Assembly: GCA_965243105.1 (NCBI GenBank) | Contig: CBDEUC010000003.1 | Coordinates: 2,046,001 to 2,110,000, forward strand | DNA: 64,000 bases | Direction of reading: 5' to 3' | Source: WLWS01 sp965243105 | GTDB lineage: Bacteria; Pseudomonadota; Gammaproteobacteria; Eutrophobiales; Eutrophobiaceae | Position numbers and translations under genes: made by a program | Shown here: one piece after another, positions 16,901 through 25,200 of the stretch | Numbering within the stretch: position 1 is the first letter of the stretch | Layout of the letters: the number at the start of each line of letters is the position of its first letter | The notes under the pieces: model-generated | What the model saw: only the letters and a program-made list of their open reading frames with translations | What the model was told of the DNA's origin: nothing | Database searches by the model: none

Positions 16901-18749
16901 AGGCAGTGGTTTTAATGCAGAAATTGAACTGTCCTCCCTGCTGTCGGCTAATGGCGGTGACGGCACTATCGGTTTCGTCTTAAATGGTTTTAATGCCGGT
17001 GATGAAACCGGTCAGTCCGTCTCTAACGCGGGTGATGTTAACGGTGACGGTGTTGACGATTTGATTATCGGAAGTGATAGTTCCAGCAATACTGAAAATT
17101 ATCTTTTGTATGGAAACACATCGGGCTTTGGCGCTGAAATTGAACTAAGTAGTTTGCTCTCGGCAAACGGTGGTGACGGAAGTGCCGGAACAGTTTTCTC
17201 AGGAATTGCGCATCGAAGTCGTGTCAGTAGTGCTGGCGATATCAATGGTGACGGGATTGATGACCTGATTATGTCGACTTATCTTTTGGGAGGGGGAACA
17301 ACCTACGTGGTATTTGGAGATACTTCGGGTTTTGGCGCCGAGAACGATCTCAGTTCTCTTATAGCCGCAAACGGCGGAGATGGTTCCGAAGGATTTGTAA
17401 TTAGCGGACTAACCAGCAGTGACCGGAGCGGTTTTTCCATCGATACGGCTGGCGACGTTAATGGCGACGGAATAGATGACCTGGCTATTGGCGCACCTTT
17501 AGCTGATGTGAACGGGAAATCTAATGCGGGACAGGGATATGTCGTCTTTGGTTCTACCGCTGGATTTGGCGCTTCTGTAGATCTTGCAAGTCTGGATGGC
17601 AGTAATGGTTTTGTTTTGAATGGGCCCCTCGCAGGTGAACAATCAGGCACAGCTGTTTCCCAGGCCGGTGACATAAACGGCGATGGTATTGACGATCTGC
17701 TTGTTTCGTCCCTGTTGGTACAAGACCTTATTTTTCCACAGTTTCGCACAAGTGGTGCCGGCTATATCGTGTTTGGAAGTGATTCTGGTTTTTCTTCTTC
17801 AGTTGAGCTTGGAAACCTTGATGGCACAGATGGCTTTGTCATTTACAGCCGTCCAGGTGAGCGAACAGGCGTCGCTTTTTCAGAGGCGGGTGACTTTAAC
17901 GGGGATGGCTATGACGACTTGCTTGTCGGTGCACATGGGGGTGGTCCCGGGGGTGCCAGCTACTTGTTGTTTGGAGGAGAAAGGGGATTTAACCCGGGTT
18001 TTAGTCTTTATGCATCTAATGATCCAAATTTATACCATATTATCGGCGGGCAAATAGACGAAGATAGAAGCGGGCGATATGTCTCTTCTGCGGGTGATGT
18101 GAATGGTGATGGGTTTGATGACCTGGTTATTGGTGCGCCCTATGATCGATTTTTGAATGGTACCGGCTCGTCATACATCGTCTTTGGTCACGATGTTCGA
18201 AGCGAGGTGACTAATGCAGGGACCTCGGGTAATGATAATTTAAGTGGAAGCGGGCTTGATGAGGTTCTCATCGGTGGTCTTGGCAATGATGTATTGATTG
18301 GCGCCGGCGGTAACGATGTATTAAAAGGCGGAGCAGGCGATGATATTCTCGTTTTTGACGCGGCAGATACCACCAGCATTAATGGCGACAGCGGACTCGA
18401 CACGCTGCGTTTTGATGGCACGGGAGAAAACCTTGACCTGACTAATGTCAGTAACCTTCGCTACACAGGTATAGAAAAAATCGATCTCACCGGCACAGGC
18501 AACAACAGCCTTTCCCTGGACATCAGCGATGTGCTGGACCTGGCTGACAACGCGAATACCTTTGTAAATGATGATACACGCCAACTGCTTGTTGCCGGGA
18601 ACAGCGGTGACAGCCTTTCATCGACTGGACAGGGTTGGGTACAGGGCAGTGATGTCGTGATCAGTTCTGAAACCTACAACAGCTATAGCCATGCCGATAT
18701 CGCTGCACAATTGCTTGTGGATGCAGATATCACACAGGTCGTAAGTTGA
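10980..18749 (+). CDS. Giant secreted RTX/FG-GAP protein, 2589 residues: N-terminal RTX array plus three seven-repeat FG-GAP blocks
   Basis: An intact single frame encoding a protein of about 260 kDa with no Sec signal, as expected for type I secretion. Residues 1-205 are RTX nonapeptide repeats (GGNGNDxLxGG type), including six 27-residue units. FG-GAP repeats (xSVSSAGDINGDGFDDVIIG) then come in three blocks of seven at roughly 11967-13452, 13989-15610 and 16689-18200. Each block is closed by RTX repeats, about 13470-13640, 15625-15800 with 16150-16350, and 18215-18390. The DxNxDGxxD loops and RTX turns should bind many calcium ions. The C-terminus (after DVLDLADNANTF) resembles the end domain of type I adhesins. 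No N-terminal LapA-like retention module or enzymatic domain was found. Adhesin or matrix protein is the likely role; the function is not shown by the sequence. Confidence 0.85.
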   Translation: MANINGTNNNDRITGTNTSDTLRGLNGNDVLSGLNGNDRLFGGNGNDLLVGGNGNDNLRGDNNNDRLFGGNGNDVLVGGNGNDNLRGDNNNDRLFGGNGNDTLIGGNGNDVIRGDNHNDRLFGGNGHDTLIGGNHNDKLYGQNNIDRLFGGNGHDFLRGDAGNDKLFGQRNVDRLFGGSGNDFLDGGLGNDRLVGGSGNDRLVFDRGDIVQVDGGTGVDTLIVRTSGTDVDVALINSKREVLRGIEVIDFNHSADNTLILNDEQVLSLSDTDVIRVFGGTNDELYLTGNWLNNGSIIIGSVTYTEYVSGSATLQVDQDIITTIGIDLGSLNGVHGFTLNGIAVDDFSGTAVSSAGDINGDGFDDFLIGAGQAHPSGPDETGVTDPGETYLVYGSSTSFPGEISLSSLAASGKGSQIIGDIGDRSGFSLSTAGDVNNDGFADILIGAPGPNGLTNSGDAYLIFGSANGIDPEIDILDLLLVNGGDGSKGVVLRGENFVDSAGFSVSSAGDFNDDGYADLLIGAIDAKKVYLVYGKESGFGAELDLGALSAGEGVVFTDNVSINSNNFGFSVTSAGDINGDGIDDIVMKRPQDENYVIFGQRDPLPTTFDAGQLFAASGGDGSQGFIIKGEFGVKTGPEVDYAGDVNGDGYSDILVSHYLIYGKSSGFGAEVDVRLLRPEEGGDGSEGTVVGGGLLLAGSTSFSSAGDVNGDGFDDLIMGAEFAPKHNDINNNFAAGATFLIFGREGGLGPSLGFDDLIPGAIGQRSDKGLIIHGVDERDYSGSAVSSAGDINGDGFDDVIISATGADPGGNEKAGESYVIYGRDFLNELQFKGTDGDDIISGSAGNESLIGGLGNDLLIGAPGNDVLIGGAGDDILVFDPNDTRRVDGGGGVDSLSLRFTSIKVDFSLINSNTNYSVYDGIEIIDMTGFGDGEITLDSKDVRSFSDSSNTLRIDRDSGDVVLSDTDWLRTGRVEVDGNSYLVYEHEGATLQIQEVAPAHGTSILDFELYSLTSNGGGDGSDGFIVHGVPSSIPGRAGYSVDIAGDINGDGFADLIIGEPSLPSSTSSGVGQAYVVFGKQSGYASDFQLSDLLGVNGGDGSEGFVIKSTNADLGLGRHVSHAGDVNNDGFGDILVSTFGPGSGTDVNSYIVFGKGTGFTAEFQLSSLLAANGGDGSEGMVIDQVNLADRLSVVSELGDVNGDGIADFIIGAHGADPNGSGSGQAYVIFGKDGGFPAEFNPASLFSINGGDGSLGFVINGVSALDVAGDKVGSAGDINGDGISDIIVGALGADPFGETYVIFGKSSGFVAEFELSSLESGNGGTGQEGFILSGHADAGAFPTSLSTAGDVNGDGIDDLLIGAAGGGSDGTHTGEVYLLYGTAANNVAERQINDLLTANGGDGSEGVVIHGIREDDDVGFSVSSAGDINGDGFDDVLIGARDAYGNGIYSGEAYVLFGGIKTGNSFINGAEYDLADLQGFSNAVGDAGFIIRSEYWGDSAGISVSGGSDINGDGFADLVIGAPERNPQSGPLPADDDGEAYIIFGRDFRNELDLVGTSAADNLVGGAANELIIGGAGNDILDGGLGNDGLIGGAGDDILKYDAADNRHYHGGSGTDTLEIGNSSANFDLRSINSNQHYNFITGIEIFDISGTGNNILAFDAVDILNLSDTSNTLRIDGNTGDLLRSDSGWQDLGTILIDGKQYKEYSSGEAIIQVDNDINTDELFSFNIFGTTGNDVLGPGAGDDDYQARAGDDLIDGGTGNDVIFGNEGDDTIIFDAADTIRIDGGEGEDTLKFSGSGASLDLTAVGVTHPDLYKSIEVIDLTGSGSNTLSLERHDIPDISSTGTLRVTGDADDVVVRNGGGWEVNQVVDIDGERFIEYVGINSSNFLQVSLNVGQSGGVSSSGAEFELDELLIANGGDGSQGVALDGVSEGDKTGRSVSSIGDINGDGFDDVIIGAEESSPGGLSNAGRSFVVFGTGSGFNAEIELSSLLSANGGDGTIGFVLNGFNAGDETGQSVSNAGDVNGDGVDDLIIGSDSSSNTENYLLYGNTSGFGAEIELSSLLSANGGDGSAGTVFSGIAHRSRVSSAGDINGDGIDDLIMSTYLLGGGTTYVVFGDTSGFGAENDLSSLIAANGGDGSEGFVISGLTSSDRSGFSIDTAGDVNGDGIDDLAIGAPLADVNGKSNAGQGYVVFGSTAGFGASVDLASLDGSNGFVLNGPLAGEQSGTAVSQAGDINGDGIDDLLVSSLLVQDLIFPQFRTSGAGYIVFGSDSGFSSSVELGNLDGTDGFVIYSRPGERTGVAFSEAGDFNGDGYDDLLVGAHGGGPGGASYLLFGGERGFNPGFSLYASNDPNLYHIIGGQIDEDRSGRYVSSAGDVNGDGFDDLVIGAPYDRFLNGTGSSYIVFGHDVRSEVTNAGTSGNDNLSGSGLDEVLIGGLGNDVLIGAGGNDVLKGGAGDDILVFDAADTTSINGDSGLDTLRFDGTGENLDLTNVSNLRYTGIEKIDLTGTGNNSLSLDISDVLDLADNANTFVNDDTRQLLVAGNSGDSLSSTGQGWVQGSDVVISSETYNSYSHADIAAQLLVDADITQVVS
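11109..11594 (+). repeat. Six tandem 81-bp units encoding 27-residue RTX triplets
   Basis: Each unit encodes three nonapeptides, for example NGNDVLVGG, NGNDNLRGD and NNNDRLFGG. The first two or three units are nearly identical in DNA, and identity decreases toward the 3' end, where Asn is replaced by His, Gln or Ile at some turns. The gradient suggests recent duplication at the 5' side. It is unusual to find the array at the N-terminus of an RTX protein. Confidence 0.8.
11967..18200 (+). repeat. Three blocks of seven FG-GAP repeats (21 in all) in the first giant protein
   Basis: Counting the core AGDxNxDGxxD, I find exactly seven in each of the blocks 11967-13452, 13989-15610 and 16689-18200; a few cores deviate by one residue (for example GGSDINGDGFAD). 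Repeat length is about 65-75 residues. Most repeats are joined by a linker of the ANGGDGSEG type. Exceptions are the first repeat of block 1 and repeats 5 and 6 of block 3, which use a shorter LDGSNG-like linker, the type dominating the second giant protein. Seven repeats per block matches the blade number of integrin-type propellers. Confidence 0.8.
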
Positions 18750-19277
18750 GACTCTCTCCTTTTTGATCACTTCCTGTTACGGCACGGGTTGTATATTTTT
18801 TTCGTCGTGATTTCATTTCCTTTTTCGAGTCAAGAGCGTAACTCGCTGATCTTACGAATAATTCGTGGCTTTTGGAGTATAAATACACACATACGTCATT
18901 CGTGAGTCACAAAAATTTATTTCGAATCAGGGGTATAACTTCTAACTCTTTGTATTACAAAAGATATTTCTGTATTTCTCTGTGTTTTTCCCAGGCAAAC
19001 TGAGAACCTCGTCACCTATTAATAATGTGTAAGTCGCTCACTGTCAGGCGTAGAATAGGCATGCTGTTGATGTAGAAGGAATAGTTGGCAGTTTTATTCT
19101 GTCGAAGGACGCTCGATGGAGTAGGCGATAAGACAATGAAAGGGATCATCGAAAATCAATACCCCCCGTTATTGATGCAATTCAATACCCGGTTGCAAAC
19201 GTTACCGGAATATTTCGTAGTGCATTCAAACTATCCTGAGTGCATCACTTCCCTGCGGGCGGGATCCGAGTAGATCG
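18750..19277 (+). other. 528-base intergenic region between the two giant genes
   Basis: The first 300 bases are AT-rich, with no convincing promoter or terminator. A small palindrome ACGAATAATTCGT is present, and no stem with a T-run follows the upstream gene. The last 190 bases hold a short open frame (listed separately). No riboswitch signature was recognised. The length suggests independent regulation of the second giant gene. Confidence 0.5.
19136..19273 (+). CDS. Possible small ORF (45 residues) immediately upstream of the second giant gene
   Basis: The frame starts MKGIIENQYPPLLMQ at ATG 19136 (an in-frame upstream codon would begin at 19085). It ends at TAG 19271-19273, four bases before the ATG of the giant gene. 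That spacing would allow translational coupling, which is the only support besides a plausible amino acid composition. No homology is recognised and no strong ribosome binding site is seen. It could be a leader peptide or chance. Confidence 0.25.
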   Translation: MKGIIENQYPPLLMQFNTRLQTLPEYFVVHSNYPECITSLRAGSE

Positions 19278-22200
19278 ATGGCAGCTCGCGCAATCACAGT
19301 TTCCAGCACCGGTGACGCCCGCATAGATGTACTACTGGGTGGACAGGCGTGGCGACCTGCTACTAGTGGTAAAACCATACTCACAGTTGCCTACTACAAT
19401 GACGGCGGTACCTGGTCGGCAAGTGAACGTCCCTTGTTACTGCAAGCCCTCAAGGCCTGGGAAAATGTCGCCAATATTGACTTCAAGTTCACCACGACCA
19501 CCTCCTCATTCCGAAATGCCCGAGCGGACCTTGCCATCACGGCAACCGGTAATGATTTGCATCGCTTTGAAGAGGCGGCGGGTATTGCCTTCTATCCATT
19601 CAATAGCGCGTTTACAGGAAGTCTTCTTGGGCGCAGCTATACCGGCAACCAGTATCCCAATGCAGGCGGAGACGTGTTCTTCGACGATCCTGTCACGGGA
19701 AGTTATGTTCCAGGGAATTTTGATTACTTTGTACTTTTGCATGAGCTTGGTCATGCGCTGGGTCTGAAACACCCCCATGAACAGGAAGGTGTTTTTCCTG
19801 CAGCGGTGGGGTCCCTTAGAAAATATGACAGTATCAATTATTCTGTCCTGACTTCACCCTTCGCCGAGGATTCCCTGGCTGCGGCGCCGCCTTCAGATCA
19901 TTACGGCTGGTCCGCAACGCCGATGCCGCTGGATATTCTCGCCATCCAGGAACTATATGGAGCTAATACCACTTTTCATGCCGGAAACGACACCTATATC
20001 CTGCAAGCAAATGATTTGCGGCACACTGTGTGGGATGCTGGCGGTAAAGACAGGATAGATGCCAGCCAGTTGACTGAAGGCATTACGCTGTCGCTCGCAC
20101 CCGGCGCGCTGAATTTCTATGGTAATGGTGCCATGAAGGCCATCGCTTTTAACGTCACACTTGAAAATGTGCTGGGCACTGATTTCAATGATCGTCTCAC
20201 CGGGAACAACGCAAGAAACGTACTTCACGGTGAAGGCGGAAATGACCTGATCTATGGTGGACGCGGCAATGACTTTCTCGTGGGTGGTGAAGGCAATGAT
20301 GTTCTGATTGGTAATGCGGGTCGCGACCGCCTTTTTGGGCAGGGAGGTGATGATACTTACTACATTGATTCCGGCACGGAAATTAACAAGAACATCGTCG
20401 ACCCGGGAATAGACAAGGTTCTCACCACTGTTTCATATCGTCTTGGTGAACACCAGGAAAACCTTGTACTCAGGGGAACGCGAAACCTCAGGGCCATCGG
20501 TAATAACGAAGACAACATCCTCACAGGCAATCGCGGCGCAAACAGGCTCCTTGGATTTGATGGTGATGACATACTCGACGGCGGAGCCGGGCGCGACGTC
20601 CTGATTGGCGGGCGGGGTAACGACACCTACATCCTGACTCACAGCACTGAAGTAGCCAAGTCAAAGCTTGATGCCGGCATCGATACCATTAACAGCAGTT
20701 TCAGTTACGTGCTGGGTGCGCACCAGGAAAACATCACCCTGCGCACGTCAAAGAACATCAATGCGATTGGCAACAGCAGCGATAACATCCTGATTGGTAA
20801 TAACGGCAGTAATCTCATCAACGGTGCGGCGGGTGATGATTTTCTTGACGGTCGTGGTGGTGTTGATCGATTGTTTGGCAAGGACGGCAATGATATTTAT
20901 ATCATTGATAATGCCGGCGAGATCAGTAAGACCGCAATAGATAATGGCTTCGATGAAGTCAGGAGCACGGTCTCATACACACTTGGCGATCAGCAGGAAT
21001 CCTTAACACTGCTTGGCACCGACAATATCGACGCGACTGGCAACGATTCCAATAACGTCATCGTTGGTAATACTGGTGTAAATGTCCTGAGTGGACTTGG
21101 TGGTGACGATTTTCTTGTTACAGGCAGCTTCCTGGATACCATAAATGGTGGTACCGGGACCGATACACTTGTTTTAACTGCGGGTGACAAAATTCTGAAT
21201 CTCGGCACAGCCAACATTCAGCAGGTCGAGGTAATTGATCTTAATTTCCCTCAAAACTATACCCTTGTTTTTGATGAAGCTTCTATCCAGTCGATTAATC
21301 CCGATACTTCAAAGATTCAGATTAAGGGCGGCGCTAACAGCGGTCTGGAATTTGATATTGCAAGCTGGACAAACAATGGCTCAAGCATCATTGATGGTCT
21401 TGGTTTTACTGAATATCAAAAAGGGTCCGCAGTAATACAGGTCCAGAATGCCCTGTCAATTAGGCTCGCGGTTACCGACATTCAACTGGGTACACTAGAT
21501 GGATCCAATGGATTTAGTATTGATGGAGTTACCCGCCATGATAATTCGGGTTATACGGTGTCGGGCGCCGGGGATTTTAATAATGACGGTTTCGCAGATG
21601 TCATTATTGGGGCTCGTCTTAGTGACGTAAACAACAGTAACGCAGGTACCAGCTATGTTGTATTTGGAAATGGCTCCGGTTTTTCCAGCACTCTTGAACT
21701 CTCTGGCCTGGATGGATCAAACGGTATTCAGATCAATGGATTCTCTACAAATGGTCAAAGCGGTTATTCAGTATCTTCTGCAGGCGATGTTAATAATGAT
21801 GGTATTGATGACATTATTGTCGGTGCTCCTTTTACTAGTGCACCAGATGGTCCGGGCGGAGAAAGCTACGTAGTATTTGGCAGATCGACAGGGTTTACGG
21901 CTTCATTCGAGTTATCCAGTCTTGATGGAACTAACGGATTCAAAATCAACTCCGTTAACACCGGTGATAACCTTGGTGTTTCGGTTTCTTCCGTCTCAGA
22001 TTTTAACGGCGACGGACTTTCAGATTTGGTAATTGGAGCGAGAAGGGCCGATCCTAACGGGTCTGTGGATGCTGGTGAGACCTACATCGTGTTCGGAAAA
22101 GATAGCGGTTTTAGTTCATCTATTGATCTTGCAGATATCAATGGTACGGACGGATTTAAATTAAACGGTATTAGTGGTGGTGATTATTCCGGTCATTCAG

Positions 22201-25200
22201 TGTCGACGGCAGGCGATGTCAACGGCGATGGTTTTGCTGATCTGATTATTGGTGCGAGGGGAGTAAATGGGAACGGGTCAGATACTGGGGAGAGCTATGT
22301 TCTTTTTGGAGGTGCCTCATCGATTTATCAAGATATCGATTTTTCGGCACTGGATGGTTCCATTGGGTTCAAGCTTACTGGTATTAATGTGTCAGATGAC
22401 AGCGGATACTCGGTCTCTGGTGCTGGTGATGTCAATGGGGATGGTTTTGATGACATCGTCATAGGTGCAAGAGCTGCGGATCCAAATGGGTCGTCAAGCG
22501 GTGAAGCCTATGTTGTATTTGGAAAAAACACAGGGTTTACATCGTCAATTGATCTTTCAAACCTTGACGGTACTAATGGGTTTCAAATGCATGGATTATA
22601 TGCAGGCGATTCACTTGGGTTTTCGGTGTCGCGGGCTGGTGATTTTAATGCTGATGGTGTAGATGATTTGCTGGTTAGCGCTGTAGGTGCTGACCGAAAT
22701 GATTTTGGCAGTGGAAGCACATATCTGATTTTTGGCACTACCAGCGGTTTTGATGCAGAGGTCGATCTCAATACCCTGGCGCAGAATCGCGAGGGAATTG
22801 TCATTGAAGGTGTAGCCAGAAACGACCATAGCGGCAGCTCTGTCGCAGCGGCGGGGGACGTTAATGGTGATGGATTTGACGATATAGTAATTGGTGCACC
22901 CGGGGCCGATGCTGGCGATACAGATACCGGTAAGAGTTACGTAGTATTTGGCAGAAGTAACAACGCAAACAGTGGTCTCATCGGCGGAACTGGCAACGAC
23001 ATTCTTTCGGGCACCTTATCTGATGAAATCCTGATTGGCGGTGCGGGCGAGGATATTCTGGATGGGGCAGGGGGTACTGATGTACTTATCGGTGCATCGG
23101 GTGATGATATCCTGGTGTTCGATGGTACTGATGAACTGCGTGTGGATGGTGGCAGTGGCATTGATACCTTGCGTTTTGATGGCGCTAACCAATCGCTGGA
23201 TCTGGTTTCAAACAGGACAAGTCCCTTTGAGAGCATTGAAATTATTTCTCTTGAGGGCTCGGGTGCAAACAGTCTTTTATTAGACAAGTTAGCACTGGTT
23301 AACCTGTCTGAAAGCTCCAATACCCTGCAAGTCTCAGGTGGTGCAGATGATGCAGTGACCCTGGTGGGAAATTTCATCAATACCGGCAGTCTTGTTATTA
23401 ATGGCCAGAATTACACGGAGTACACCGATGGAACTGCCATCGCCCATGTGCAGGATTCTATTAGTTCTCTGACCTTCATCGCCGATGACAATGCAGCACC
23501 GGCTGCATTGGTCCCTGCTGATCTTGCAACGAGCTTGCTGGTTTCTACTGACCTGATGGTAGACGGTTTGAAGGTGGTGGACATTGATGCCGGGATGAAC
23601 GAAGTTGAAATCACGCTGACCACGGATATTGGCACCCTGTCCCTGGGACAAACAACAAACCTTGTTTTCTCAACGGGTGACGGTACTGAAGATGCAAGCA
23701 TCATATTCAGAGGTAACATTGATGATGTGAACGCGGCGCTGGCAGGCGTGACGTTCCAGAAATCATTTGGGCTGGCCACTGTCAGTCTTGGTATCGATGA
23801 CCTGGGATCGACGGGCACCGGTGGCGCACTGGTCGATGCTGAGTCATTCACGATCAATACAAGGCAGGAATTAATCCTCAGTGAGCTGGACGGTTTCAAT
23901 GGCTTTAGCCTGAATGGAATAGCATTTAACGATCAAAGCGGTGGCTCCGTTGCTGCAGCCGGGGATATCAATGGCGACGGACTGGGAGATTTCATCATTG
24001 GTGCTCCCGAATCCGACGCAAACGGAAACAGGAGTGGCGAGAGTTATGTTGTATTTGGAACGTCAGCACCTACACCCTCTACCATCGAGTTATCAAGTCT
24101 TGATGGAACTAATGGATTCAGCATTTCCGGAACGCATTCAGATCAGTTTTTCGGATACTCCCTTTCCGCTGCGGGGGATGTTAATAATGACGGAATCGGC
24201 GACCTACTTATCGGTGCACCAGAGTTGCTGGGAAATACAGGGGAGAGCGGTGGCAGTTTTGTTGTATTTGGTAGCTCTTCAGGATTTTCTTCTTCCATCG
24301 ATCTTGCAACGCTGGATGGTTCGAATGGCCTCTTCATCGATGGTATCGTTGTTGGCGACGATTCCGGGATATCAGTGTCAGGTGCTGGTGATGTCAATGG
24401 CGACGGTGTCAACGACCTGATTATCGGAGCCTCCAGTGCTACCGCAAACGGCAGCAGAAGCGGTGAAAGTTACGTTGTATTCGGCAAGGCCGGGGCCTAT
24501 GACGCGACTCTGGATCTCTCCACCCTCGATGGTACAAACGGCTTCCACTTAAATGGCGTTGACGCAAATGATTTTAGTGGGATATCTGTTTCTTCTGCAG
24601 GTGATATCAATGGTGATGGCTACGATGACGTTGTAGTCGGTGCTTACCGTGCTGACCCCAATGGACTGTCAAATGGAGAAACCTACGTTGTTTACGGGCG
24701 CAATGCCGGTTTTGATGCTTCTCTGGAACTCAATAGCCTGGATGGAACCACTGGATTTTCAGTTGAAGGGATTGGCCTGGGAGACGACCTTGGTAGAAAC
24801 GTGTCCAATGCAGGCGATGTCAACGGTGATGGTATTGGTGATCTTATTATAGGCGCCCGTCATGCAGACTCGGGTGGTAATAACAGCGGAGAGTCCTATG
24901 TCCTGTTCGGCAATACCTCGGGCTTTTCGTCAACCGTTGATCTGTCCTCTCTTGACGGATCAGATGGCTATAAAATTATTGGCGCAAACAGTGAAGATCG
25001 CAGTGGACATTCAGTGTCATCTGCAGGTGATGTGAATGGCGATGGTTACGATGACATCATAATAGGTGCTTATGCCGCAGACCCGAGCGGGAATGGGAGT
25101 GGTGAAAGCTATATTGTATTCGGTAAGGCGAGCGGTTTTGGCGCGTCTCTCGATCTTTCAAGCCTGAATAATTCGAGCGGCATCATTCTTGAAGGTATCA

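Noticed and set aside
10980..20000. LapA-like N-terminal retention module with a LapG cleavage motif
   Set aside because: The first protein starts directly with RTX repeats and the second with a metalloprotease domain. No Ala-Ala cleavage context in a retention fold was seen.
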